A stretch of DNA of 39,228 bases from Hydrogenophaga sp. Its GTDB lineage: Bacteria; Pseudomonadota; Gammaproteobacteria; Burkholderiales; Burkholderiaceae_C. Below, one piece after another: positions 26,079 to 33,980 of the stretch. The notes under the pieces were generated by a model that saw nothing but the letters and a program-made list of their open reading frames with translations, was not told where the DNA came from and did not search any database. Where the stretch lies: positions 1-39,228 of the forward strand of contig NZ_JAHCKK010000039.1 of the NCBI RefSeq assembly GCF_026125825.1, given 5' to 3'. Numbering within the stretch: the stretch's first letter is position 1; each line of letters begins with the position of its first letter. The position numbers were made by a program, and so were the translations under genes.

Positions 26079-27857
26079 ATGACCTTTGACGATCTGAACC
26101 TGGCCCCGGCCATCGTGCAAGCCGTGCGCGAGCACGGTTACGAAACCCCCACCCCCATCCAGGTGGAAGCCATCCCCGCCGTGCTGGCCGGCCGCGACCT
26201 GCTCGGAGGCGCCCAGACAGGCACCGGCAAGACCGCCGCCTTCACCCTCCCGCTGCTGCAGCGCCTCTCCGGCAGCGAACGCGCCAAGAGCCGCTTCGGC
26301 GGCGTGGGCATCCGGGCCCTGGTGCTCACCCCCACCCGCGAACTCGCCGCCCAGGTCGAAGAGTCGGTGCGCGTGTACGGCAAACACCTCTCGCTGACTT
26401 CCACCGTCGTCTTCGGCGGTGTCGGCATGAACCCGCAGATCAACGCCATGAAGCGCGGCGTCGACATCCTGGTGGCCACCCCCGGCCGCCTGCTCGACCT
26501 GCAGCAGCAAGGCTTCCTCGATCTCTCCACCGTGCAGATGCTGGTGCTCGACGAAGCCGACCGCATGCTCGACATGGGCTTCATCCACGACGTGAAGAAG
26601 ATCCTCGCGCTGGTGCCCAAGGACAAGCAGAGCCTGCTGTTCTCGGCCACCTTCAGCGACGAGATCCGCGACCTCGCCAGCGCCCTGCTCAAGGACCCGC
26701 TGCACATCCAGGTGACCCCGCGCAACACCACGGTGCAGCGCATCACGCAGGTGATCCACCCCGTGGGCCGCGGCAAGAAAAAGGCCCTGCTGGTGCACAT
26801 CATCAACCAGCACAACTGGAGCCAGGTGCTGGTGTTCACGCGCACCAAGTTCGGCGCCAACAACGTGGCCGAGTACCTCACCAAGAACGGCATCCACGCG
26901 ATGGCGCTGCATGGCAACAAGAGCCAGGGCGCCCGCACCCAGGCGCTGGCCGGGTTCAAGAGCGGCGAGATCCGCGCCCTGGTGGCGACCGACATCGCCG
27001 CGCGCGGCATCGACATCGACGAGCTGCCGCACGTCGTGAACTACGAGATTCCCAACGTCAGCGAAGACTACGTGCACCGCATCGGCCGCACCGGCCGCGC
27101 GGGCAACAGTGGCGAAGCCGTGAACCTCGTGAGCCTGGACGAAGAAGGCTTCATGATGGAGATCGAGCGCTTCACCAAGCAGCAGATTCCGGTGCAGATC
27201 TTCCCTGAATTCATGCCCGAGCCGGGTGAAAAGGCCGAGCCCATTGCCATGGGCCGCCAGACCATCTGGGGTGGCGCAGGCAAGCCGCCCAGCCGCGAGG
27301 TGATGGCGGCGGCGGCCAAGGCCGCGCGCACCGAGATGCTGCAGCGCGTGCGCGAGAAGAAGGCCAGCGAGCCGCAGGGCCGTGGCAACGGGGGTGGCGG
27401 CCAGCGCCAGCGCCCGGCCGGTGATGGCAGCCAGGGCGACGCCCCGCGCGGCGAAGGCCGGCGCGGCAACGGCGGTGGTCAGCGCGCCAACGGCAATGGC
27501 GGCGGTGGCAACGGCCAGCGCCAGGGCCAGCGCCACGGTGGTGGCCAGCAAGGCCAGCGCCCGCCGCGCGAAGACCGCGGCTTCCGTGAAGACCGGGGCC
27601 CGCGCGAGGACCGCGAGCCCGGCGCCGAGCGCCAGCCCGGCCCCAATGCCCACCTGGGCAGCCTGCGCATCAAGGAGCCCCGCCCACGCGCGGCCAATCC
27701 AGGCGGCCAGCCCGATCCGCTGCGCACCAGCATCGATGCGATGCGCACCGGCAACCGCGGCGGTGGCCGGGGCAAGGGCGGTGGCGGGGGTGGCCAGCGC
27801 GGCAACGCGGGCGGCCCGGCCGACCCGCTGCGCACCAGCTTCGGCCGCATCCGCTGA
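26079..27857 (+). CDS. rhlE: DEAD-box RNA helicase, RhlE type, with long Gly/Arg-rich tail
   Basis: A 592-residue ATP-dependent RNA helicase. The Q motif ('YETPTPIQ'), Walker A ('AQTGTGKT'), 'PTRELAAQ', 'TPGRLLDL', the DEAD box ('[13 protein letters not shown]'), 'FSATF', 'FTRTK' and '[10 protein letters not shown]' are all present and in order over the first ~370 residues. The last ~170 residues are low-complexity, rich in Gly, Arg, Gln and Asn, with repeated 'REDRG' and 'GGGGQR' units and two copies of 'DPLRTS' near the end. Such basic tails bind RNA and can drive condensates. RhlE relatives act in ribosome assembly and RNA decay at low temperature. The ATG at 26079 fits the usual 'MTFDDLNL' start; GTG 26037 is the alternative. 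Confidence 0.93.
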   Translation: MTFDDLNLAPAIVQAVREHGYETPTPIQVEAIPAVLAGRDLLGGAQTGTGKTAAFTLPLLQRLSGSERAKSRFGGVGIRALVLTPTRELAAQVEESVRVYGKHLSLTSTVVFGGVGMNPQINAMKRGVDILVATPGRLLDLQQQGFLDLSTVQMLVLDEADRMLDMGFIHDVKKILALVPKDKQSLLFSATFSDEIRDLASALLKDPLHIQVTPRNTTVQRITQVIHPVGRGKKKALLVHIINQHNWSQVLVFTRTKFGANNVAEYLTKNGIHAMALHGNKSQGARTQALAGFKSGEIRALVATDIAARGIDIDELPHVVNYEIPNVSEDYVHRIGRTGRAGNSGEAVNLVSLDEEGFMMEIERFTKQQIPVQIFPEFMPEPGEKAEPIAMGRQTIWGGAGKPPSREVMAAAAKAARTEMLQRVREKKASEPQGRGNGGGGQRQRPAGDGSQGDAPRGEGRRGNGGGQRANGNGGGGNGQRQGQRHGGGQQGQRPPREDRGFREDRGPREDREPGAERQPGPNAHLGSLRIKEPRPRAANPGGQPDPLRTSIDAMRTGNRGGGRGKGGGGGGQRGNAGGPADPLRTSFGRIR

Positions 27858-27886
27858 AGCGGCGGCTTTCCCACTAAAGTGCGGTC

Positions 27887-28969
27887 ATGCCCCTTGACCG
27901 CACCACTCCCCCCGGCGCCCCGTCGGCCTTTGCAGGCCACGGGGCGCCGGCACGTTACGCCACCCTCATGATGGCCACCTGCAACGTGCTCAACCTGGCC
28001 CTGCCAGGCCGCCATTTCTACGAAGGACAGGACCCCTACACGCAGACCGAATTCGAGCGCAAGGTGAGCTGGCTGGGCGAGCGGTTCCGGGCGCTCAATG
28101 CCGACGTGCTCGCGGTGCAGGAAGTCTGGGACGAGGCCGCCCTGCGCGCGGCGGTGGCGCGCAGCGGACTGCAATACGGTTTTGTGGCCGTGCCCGGCGC
28201 GGAGAACGGCGACGGCCAGATCGGCGCGCAAGGCACGCCTCGGGTGGGCATCGTCACCCGCCTGAAGGTCGATTCGGTGCAATCGCTCACCGACTTCCCC
28301 GAAGCAGCCCGCATCCAGGTGCCAGGCCTGGGCCTGCACACCCGCTTCGAACGCCCGCCCCTGCTGGCGATGCTGCGCCTCAAGCATGGTCAGCCGGTGT
28401 GCGTCATCACCGCGCACCTCAAGAGCAAGCGACCGAAGTTCCTGGAGGATGCGAGCGGCCTGCGCATCGAGGACACGGCCGATCCGGCGGTGCAGGCGCT
28501 GGCCTCGCTGCGCTCGCTGGTCATGCGAGCGAGCGAGGCCCTGGCGTTGCGCCTGAAAGTGGTCGATCTGCTGCACCGCACCCAGCTGCCGCTGGTGCTG
28601 ATGGGCGATCTGAACGACGGCCCGCACAGCGTCACCACGCAGCTGATCGCGGCCACGTCCCAGGTCGCCTACGACAAGGGCGCCCTCGACCACGCGCTGT
28701 TCAGCGCATGGGACGTGCAAGGCGAAGCGGCGATGCGCCGCGACGTGGCGTATTCGCACATCCACCAGGGCTACCCCGAAGTGCTGGATCAGCTGCTGGT
28801 GAGCGAGCAGTTCGTCGCGACCAGCCGCCGATCCATCGGCGACGTGCGGCGCGTGGAGGTCTTCAACGACCACCTGTTCGAAGGCCGGGACCGCAGCCGC
28901 AGCGACCACGGCTTCGTGCGCGCGCTGATGCGCCTGCGCCTGCCCGACGCGCCGCTGTCAGCGGGCTGA
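27887..28969 (+). CDS. endonuclease/exonuclease/phosphatase-family hydrolase
   Basis: A 360-residue member of the EEP (DNase I/ExoIII-like) superfamily, which cleaves phosphodiester or phosphate bonds with a metal ion. Family landmarks are 'MATCNVLNLALPGRHF' (metal-coordinating Asn), 'ADVLAVQEVWDE' (catalytic Glu), 'VCVITAHLKSKRP', 'LVLMGDLNDGPHS' (Asp/Asn pair) and 'RSRSDHGFVRA' (terminal Asp-His). All core residues are present. No signal peptide is evident. The ATG at 27887 is used; an internal ATG-ATG at 27965-27970 directly before the conserved region is an alternative. It lies 29 bp after the helicase stop and may be co-transcribed with it. Its end overlaps the convergent cyanophycin synthetase stop by 12 bp. 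The substrate is unknown. Confidence 0.88.
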   Translation: MPLDRTTPPGAPSAFAGHGAPARYATLMMATCNVLNLALPGRHFYEGQDPYTQTEFERKVSWLGERFRALNADVLAVQEVWDEAALRAAVARSGLQYGFVAVPGAENGDGQIGAQGTPRVGIVTRLKVDSVQSLTDFPEAARIQVPGLGLHTRFERPPLLAMLRLKHGQPVCVITAHLKSKRPKFLEDASGLRIEDTADPAVQALASLRSLVMRASEALALRLKVVDLLHRTQLPLVLMGDLNDGPHSVTTQLIAATSQVAYDKGALDHALFSAWDVQGEAAMRRDVAYSHIHQGYPEVLDQLLVSEQFVATSRRSIGDVRRVEVFNDHLFEGRDRSRSDHGFVRALMRLRLPDAPLSAG

Positions 28970-31546
28970 GGAGCCCGCTTCGCGGATGCGCTGCGCGAGG
29001 TGGGCGAGCGCCTCTTCCACCTGATCCACGAGCACGAGGCAGAGGTCGCCCGGTTGCAGCCGCTCCAGCGCGGCGTCGATGGCGACGAACTCGCCCCGGA
29101 TCTCGAACACCTCTTTCGTGCGGCTCGCTCCGGCAAGTCCCTCGCGAAGGAGCGTGAGCACCTCGCCATCCTCGCGGCCGCGCTGGCAGGCGTCCTGGAA
29201 CAGCAACACATCGTCGAAGGCCTTGCCCAGGATCGCGGTCTGCTCGCGGATGTCTTCGTCGCGGCGGTCGCCCGCACCGCTGATGACCACGCTGCGCCGG
29301 CGCGCCGGCATGGCGTTGACCGCGTCGACCAGGGCGCGCATCGCGTCCGGGTTGTGGCCATAGTCGGCGATCACGGTGGCGCCACGGTAGTCCATCACAT
29401 TGAAGCGGCCCGGGGCGTTGTCGGCGTCGTTGGAGAAGCTGGCCAGGCCGCGCACGATGGTGTCCCAGTCCAGGCCCGCGCACCAGGCCGCACCGATGGC
29501 CGCCATGACGTTGTCCTTCTGGAAGCCGATGGTGCCGCCGCGCGTGATGGGCACACCCTGCAGCGGAATCTGCACGCGCCAGCTGCCCTCGGTCACGATG
29601 ATGCGATCGCCCTCGACGCAGATGGTGCGCTTGCCCTGCACCCGGTGCGCAGCCAGCACGGGGTGGTCGTGGTCCTGCGCGAAGAAAACCACGCCGCCGG
29701 TGCACTTGGCGGCCATGGCCGCGACGATGGGATCGGCCGCGTTGAGCACCGCGTAGCCCGTGGGCGCGACGTTCATGACGATGACGCGCTTGAGCACCGC
29801 GAGGTCTTCGACGGTGGTGATGTAGTTCAGGCCGAGGTGGTCGCCGGTGCCCACGTTGGTCACCACGGCCACCTGGCACTGGTCGAAACCCAGGCCCTCA
29901 CGCAGCATGCCGCCACGCGCGGTTTCCAGCACCGCGGCATCCACGTCCGGGTGCAGCAGCACGTTGCGCGCGCTCTTGGGCCCCGAGCAGTCGCCGCTGT
30001 CGATCTGGCGGCCATCGACGTACACGCCATCGGTGTTGGTCATGCCCACGCGCATGCCGCTGGTGGCCATGAGGTGGGCAATCAGCCGCGTGGTGGTGGT
30101 CTTGCCGTTGGTGCCGGTGACAGCGACCAGCGGAATGCGCCCGTCGTCGCCGGGCTCGAACATGTTCGCGATCACCGCCTCGCCCACCGGGCGCCCCTTG
30201 CCGTACGACGGCGAGAGGTGCATGCGCAGGCCGGGCGCGGCATTGACCTCGACTACGCCGCCGTGCTGCTTCTCCAGCGGCACGTGCACGTTTTCGCAGA
30301 CCACGTCCACGCCGCAGATGTCCAGCCCGACCGTCTGCGCGGCGGCCACGGCGCGGGCGGCCACCTCCGGGTGGAGGTCGTCGGTGACGTCCGTGGCGGT
30401 GCCGCCGGTGCTCAGGTTGGCGTTGTTGCGCAGCACGACGCGGCGCCCCATCTCGGGCACGGACTCGGGTTTGAGGCCCTGCACGTGCAGGCGCGCCAGA
30501 GCGATGTCGTCGAAGCGGATCTTGGTGAGCGAGGTGGCATGGCCGTCGCCACGCCGGGGGTCGGCGTTGACCAGGTCCACCAGCTCGCGCACGGTGTGCT
30601 CGCCGTCTCCGATCACGTGCGGCGGCTCGCGCCGCGAGGCGGCCACCACTTTGTCGCCCACCACGAGCAGCCGGAAGTCGCTGCCCGGCAGGTATTTCTC
30701 GACCATCACGTCGCCGATCTCGGCGGCCGCGCGAAACGCGATGTCCATGTGCTCGCGCGAGACGATGTTGACCGTCACGCCCTTGCCCTGGTTGCCATCC
30801 TGCGGCTTGACGACCACGGGCAGGCCGATTTCCATGGTGGCCGCCCAGGCGTCGTCGGCGTCGCTGACGGGCCGGCCTTCGGGCACGGGCACGCCGGCGG
30901 CACCCAGCAGCGCCTTGGTGAGGTCCTTGTCCTGGGCGATCGACTCCGAGACGGCGCTGGTGCTGTCCACCTCGGCCGCCCAGATGCGGCGCTGGCGCGA
31001 GCCCCAGCCCAGCTGCACCAGACTGCCGGTGGTCAGGCGCCGGTAGGGAATGTTGCGCGCCACGGCGGCGTCCACGATGCAGCCGGTGCTGGGGCCCAGG
31101 CGCACGTCTTCGTCGAGCGCGCGCAAGCGGGCGATCGCCGCCTCCACGTCGTAGCTTCCGGCATCCCCCGCACCAGCGGCGGCGAGCAGTTCGCGGGCGA
31201 TGTCGAAGGCCATCCGGCCCACCACCTCTTCGCTGTACTGCGCCACCACCTGGAACACGCCCGGCTCCAGCGTGGCCGAGGTGCGGCTGAAGGACACCGG
31301 GCACCCCGCCTGGGCTTGCAGCGCCAGCGCGGTGGCTTCCAGCACGTGGGCCAGGCTCAGGTGCTCTTGCGGATTGCTGGGCTCCAGAGGCCCCACGGAG
31401 GGGAAGAGCTCGCGCAGCCGCCGTTCGAAATCCGGCAGGGCTTGCAGGTCCATCTCATGCGGTTCACAGGAGACGATGGCCTCGATGCAGGTGTGGCGGC
31501 TCCAGAGATTGGGGCCGCGCAGGGGCCGGATGCGAGAAACGTCCAT
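28958..31546 (-). CDS. cphA: cyanophycin synthetase with intact ATP-grasp and Mur-ligase domains
   Basis: An 862-residue cytoplasmic enzyme that builds multi-L-arginyl-poly-L-aspartate, a nitrogen store. The N-terminal domain covers about residues 1-160. The ATP-grasp domain that adds Asp runs from about 161 to 470 ('AQDKDLTKALLGAAGVPVPEG', 'LPVVVKPQDGNQGKGV', 'GVVEVNAAPGLRMHLSPS'). The Mur-ligase-like domain that adds Arg follows, with a perfect P-loop 'VTGTNGKTTTTRL' (residues 476-488), 'ETARGGMLREGLGFD' and 'VMDYRGATVIADYGHNPDAM'. Length matches full CphA1 enzymes (about 870). It lies 37 bp downstream of the second synthetase gene on the same strand. No Shine-Dalgarno sequence is obvious before the ATG. 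No cyanophycinase (cphB) is in the window. Confidence 0.95.
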   Translation of the reverse strand: MDVSRIRPLRGPNLWSRHTCIEAIVSCEPHEMDLQALPDFERRLRELFPSVGPLEPSNPQEHLSLAHVLEATALALQAQAGCPVSFSRTSATLEPGVFQVVAQYSEEVVGRMAFDIARELLAAAGAGDAGSYDVEAAIARLRALDEDVRLGPSTGCIVDAAVARNIPYRRLTTGSLVQLGWGSRQRRIWAAEVDSTSAVSESIAQDKDLTKALLGAAGVPVPEGRPVSDADDAWAATMEIGLPVVVKPQDGNQGKGVTVNIVSREHMDIAFRAAAEIGDVMVEKYLPGSDFRLLVVGDKVVAASRREPPHVIGDGEHTVRELVDLVNADPRRGDGHATSLTKIRFDDIALARLHVQGLKPESVPEMGRRVVLRNNANLSTGGTATDVTDDLHPEVAARAVAAAQTVGLDICGVDVVCENVHVPLEKQHGGVVEVNAAPGLRMHLSPSYGKGRPVGEAVIANMFEPGDDGRIPLVAVTGTNGKTTTTRLIAHLMATSGMRVGMTNTDGVYVDGRQIDSGDCSGPKSARNVLLHPDVDAAVLETARGGMLREGLGFDQCQVAVVTNVGTGDHLGLNYITTVEDLAVLKRVIVMNVAPTGYAVLNAADPIVAAMAAKCTGGVVFFAQDHDHPVLAAHRVQGKRTICVEGDRIIVTEGSWRVQIPLQGVPITRGGTIGFQKDNVMAAIGAAWCAGLDWDTIVRGLASFSNDADNAPGRFNVMDYRGATVIADYGHNPDAMRALVDAVNAMPARRRSVVISGAGDRRDEDIREQTAILGKAFDDVLLFQDACQRGREDGEVLTLLREGLAGASRTKEVFEIRGEFVAIDAALERLQPGDLCLVLVDQVEEALAHLAQRIREAGSSAR

Positions 31547-31583
31547 GACGGAAGCTGGGAGTGAATGAAAAGGGGACCGGCGC

Positions 31584-33812
31584 TCAGCGCGCCGCGTCCA
31601 GGGTAACCGGTTCTGGCCGTTCAGGGGAAGGAGCGACGTCGAGACCCGCGGTCTCGATGCCGGCGGCCATCAGTTCGGGCGAGACCGCCAGCGCCCATGC
31701 GGCGGCGGCCACGGCCATCAGGGTGTGCGCGCCCAGGGACTGCAGCAGGCCCTGCACCACGGGGGCGTCCAGCCGCACGCGGTGGGCTTTGCGCACGCCC
31801 TCGGCCAGCACCAGCTGGCCTTCGAACACCGACACGGTGCGCGAACCCGCCTCGCGGTGCTTCTGCAGGGCGGGCGACGCCGCATCCATGCCGTAGAGGA
31901 TCACATCGCCGTCGCACAGCTCCACCATTTCCAGCACACGGGCGTCGTCCGCGTTGAGCACGGCCACGCCGTCGGGCAGCACCACGTCCACCTGGGTGCG
32001 CATCACGCGGTAGAGCTGGTCGGTGCTGCGCACGTCGTGGTGCTCCAGGCCCTGCACGTCGTCAAGGTCGGTCACGACGCCCACGGTGCAGCGGTCGTAG
32101 GCCAGGCCGTCGTCCAGGATGACCGAGGGGCCGTTCTCGAGCACCACCGCGTCCACCTCGCGGTTCATCAGCAGGCGCTGGCCGGCCTCCCAATGGGCAC
32201 TGGGCCGGGCGTCCACCTTGCGGTTGCCCAGGAACAGGCCGTCCTGGCAGGCCAGGCCCACCTGGCGGCCGCTCAGGTGCAGCAGCCAGCCCACCAGACG
32301 GGCAATGGCATTGCCGTGGCGTGAGCTGGCCACGCCCACGATCGGCACGCGGCCGTTGCCGCCCTCGTCGAACAGGTGGTCCACGATGGCACGGCCCACG
32401 GGGCGCGAGCGGCCCGTGGCGGGCTTGAGGTGCATGAGCAGCCCCGGCCCGGCGTTCACTTCCACCACCGCGCCGCCCTGCGCCTGCAGCGGCCGGCCGA
32501 TGTCCTGCGCGACCAGGTCCACGCCGGCCACGTCCAGCCCCACCACGCGGGCCGCCAGCGTCACCGCATGCGCCACCTCGGGGTGCACCTCGTCGGTGCA
32601 GTCGATCGCCACGTTGCCATTGCGCTGGATCATCACGCGCCGGCCTGCGGCGGGCACGGCCTCGCCCGACAGGCCCTGGCGCTCCAGCAGCAGGCGCATG
32701 ACGGGTTCGCGATCCAGGTGGATGGTCTCGAGCGGGAATTCTTCGGCTTCGCCCCGGCGCGGGTCGCTGTTGAGCTGGCTGTCGATGAGCTGTTCGACGG
32801 TGGAGCGGCCATCGCCCACCACCGACAGGCTCTCACCGCGCGCTGCCGCGACCACGCGGCCGCCCACGACCAGCAGGCGGTGCTCGTCGCCCAGCACATA
32901 GCGCTCGACCATGACCTCGCTGCCCTCGGCGTCGGCCACCATGAAGGCTTTTTCGATGTCGGCGCGCTCGGTCAGGTCAAGGCTCACGCCACGGCCATGG
33001 TTGGCGTCCGAGGGCTTGACCACCACCGGCAGGCCGATCTCCTGCGCGGCTTCCCAGGCGGCTTCGGGGCTGGCGACCACCTGGCCTTCGGGCACGGGCA
33101 CGCCGCAGGACGCCAGCAGGCTCTTGGTCAGGTCCTTGTCGTGCGCGATGTTGCCGGCGATGGCGCTGGTGCGGTCGGTCTCGGCCGTCCAGATGCGGCG
33201 CTGGTGCCGACCCTGGCCGAGCTGGACCAGGTTGCCATCGTTCAGGCGAAGGTGGGGGATACCCCGGTCCGTAGCCGCGGCGACGATCGACGCGGTGCTC
33301 GGGCCGAGGTAGCTGCGGTCGATCTGGTTGACCAGGCGCGCCACGGCCGCGGGCACGTCGAAGTGGGCCGCGGCATCCTCGCGCTGGCGGATCGCGGCGA
33401 GCAACAGCGCATGCGCTTCGGCAAGCGCGGCCCGGGCCACGGCCTCGTCGCGGGCGCGGAACACCATGCGGTAAACACCGCGCCGGCTGGTCTCCCGCGT
33501 CTGGCCGAAGCCGGTGGGCATGCCCGCCAGGTTCAGCAGCTCGATGACGACGTGTTCCAGGATGTGGCCGGCCCAGGTGCCTTCGCGCAGTCGCTGGATG
33601 AAGCCGCCGCGCTCGCCCACACCGCAGTGGTGCTCTTCGAGGGCGGGCAGCCATTCGATCAGGCGCTCCGTGAGGCCGGGCAGCTTGTTGGACGGGAAGT
33701 CCTCCAGATCGCCCAGGTCCAGCCAGACTTCGAGCACCGGGCGGTACGTCCAGATGTTGGGGCCGCGCAAGTAGTTGATGCGCAGCAGCGTGATGTCGTG
33801 TTTCGAGCTCAT
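31584..33812 (-). CDS. cphA: second cyanophycin synthetase with erased Mur-ligase P-loop (CphA2/CphA'-like)
   Basis: A 742-residue homologue of the neighbouring synthetase. The N-terminal and ATP-grasp halves are well kept: 'AHDKDLTKSLLASCGVPVPEG', 'LPVVVKPSDANHGRGV', 'GAVVEVNAGPGLLMHLKPA'. In the Mur-ligase part the P-loop position reads 'VASSRHGNAIARL' (residues 494-506) where the neighbour has VTGTNGKTTTTRL, so ATP binding there should be lost, and the domain is about 120 residues shorter. Cyanobacterial CphA2 shows the same loss and polymerises beta-Asp-Arg dipeptides using only the ATP-grasp site. Ralstonia/Cupriavidus carries a comparable second gene beside cphA. I infer a similar dipeptide-recycling or helper role. 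GGAG precedes the ATG. It is the first gene of the two and is divergent from the ABC exporter. Confidence 0.93.
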   Translation of the reverse strand: MSSKHDITLLRINYLRGPNIWTYRPVLEVWLDLGDLEDFPSNKLPGLTERLIEWLPALEEHHCGVGERGGFIQRLREGTWAGHILEHVVIELLNLAGMPTGFGQTRETSRRGVYRMVFRARDEAVARAALAEAHALLLAAIRQREDAAAHFDVPAAVARLVNQIDRSYLGPSTASIVAAATDRGIPHLRLNDGNLVQLGQGRHQRRIWTAETDRTSAIAGNIAHDKDLTKSLLASCGVPVPEGQVVASPEAAWEAAQEIGLPVVVKPSDANHGRGVSLDLTERADIEKAFMVADAEGSEVMVERYVLGDEHRLLVVGGRVVAAARGESLSVVGDGRSTVEQLIDSQLNSDPRRGEAEEFPLETIHLDREPVMRLLLERQGLSGEAVPAAGRRVMIQRNGNVAIDCTDEVHPEVAHAVTLAARVVGLDVAGVDLVAQDIGRPLQAQGGAVVEVNAGPGLLMHLKPATGRSRPVGRAIVDHLFDEGGNGRVPIVGVASSRHGNAIARLVGWLLHLSGRQVGLACQDGLFLGNRKVDARPSAHWEAGQRLLMNREVDAVVLENGPSVILDDGLAYDRCTVGVVTDLDDVQGLEHHDVRSTDQLYRVMRTQVDVVLPDGVAVLNADDARVLEMVELCDGDVILYGMDAASPALQKHREAGSRTVSVFEGQLVLAEGVRKAHRVRLDAPVVQGLLQSLGAHTLMAVAAAAWALAVSPELMAAGIETAGLDVAPSPERPEPVTLDAAR

Positions 33813-33914
33813 GTCTCCGGCGGGACGCGTGATTCGGGCGACCTGGTGTAGTACCGGTCGGGGGCTTCAGAAGAACTTCAATGCCATCAACGATCGCGGG
33901 CTCGACATCGGTGA

Positions 33915-33948
33915 AAATGCATGGCTCCCCCGTGGGAGCATGCCATTT
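33915..33948. promoter_or_regulatory. imperfect inverted repeat in the cphA/ABC-exporter divergent gap
   Basis: Arms AAATG-CATG-GCTCCC (33915-33929) and GGGAGC-ATGC-CATTT (33934-33948) pair over 11 of 15 positions around a CCGT centre. The site is 33 bp before the exporter ATG and 103 bp from the synthetase ATG, in the 168-bp shared region. It could be an operator or a leader hairpin. It also covers an upstream in-frame ATG (33921), making that start less likely. Confidence 0.45.
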
Positions 33949-33980
33949 CTCGCGGTCGACGCCACGCTGTCATCTTCACC

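Noticed and set aside
29000-31564. An 854-codon plus-strand frame opposite the first cyanophycin synthetase, and a 491-codon one opposite the second (32376-33851)
   Set aside because: Both are compositional shadows of strongly conserved genes; the translations are His/Val/Ala-rich and match nothing known.
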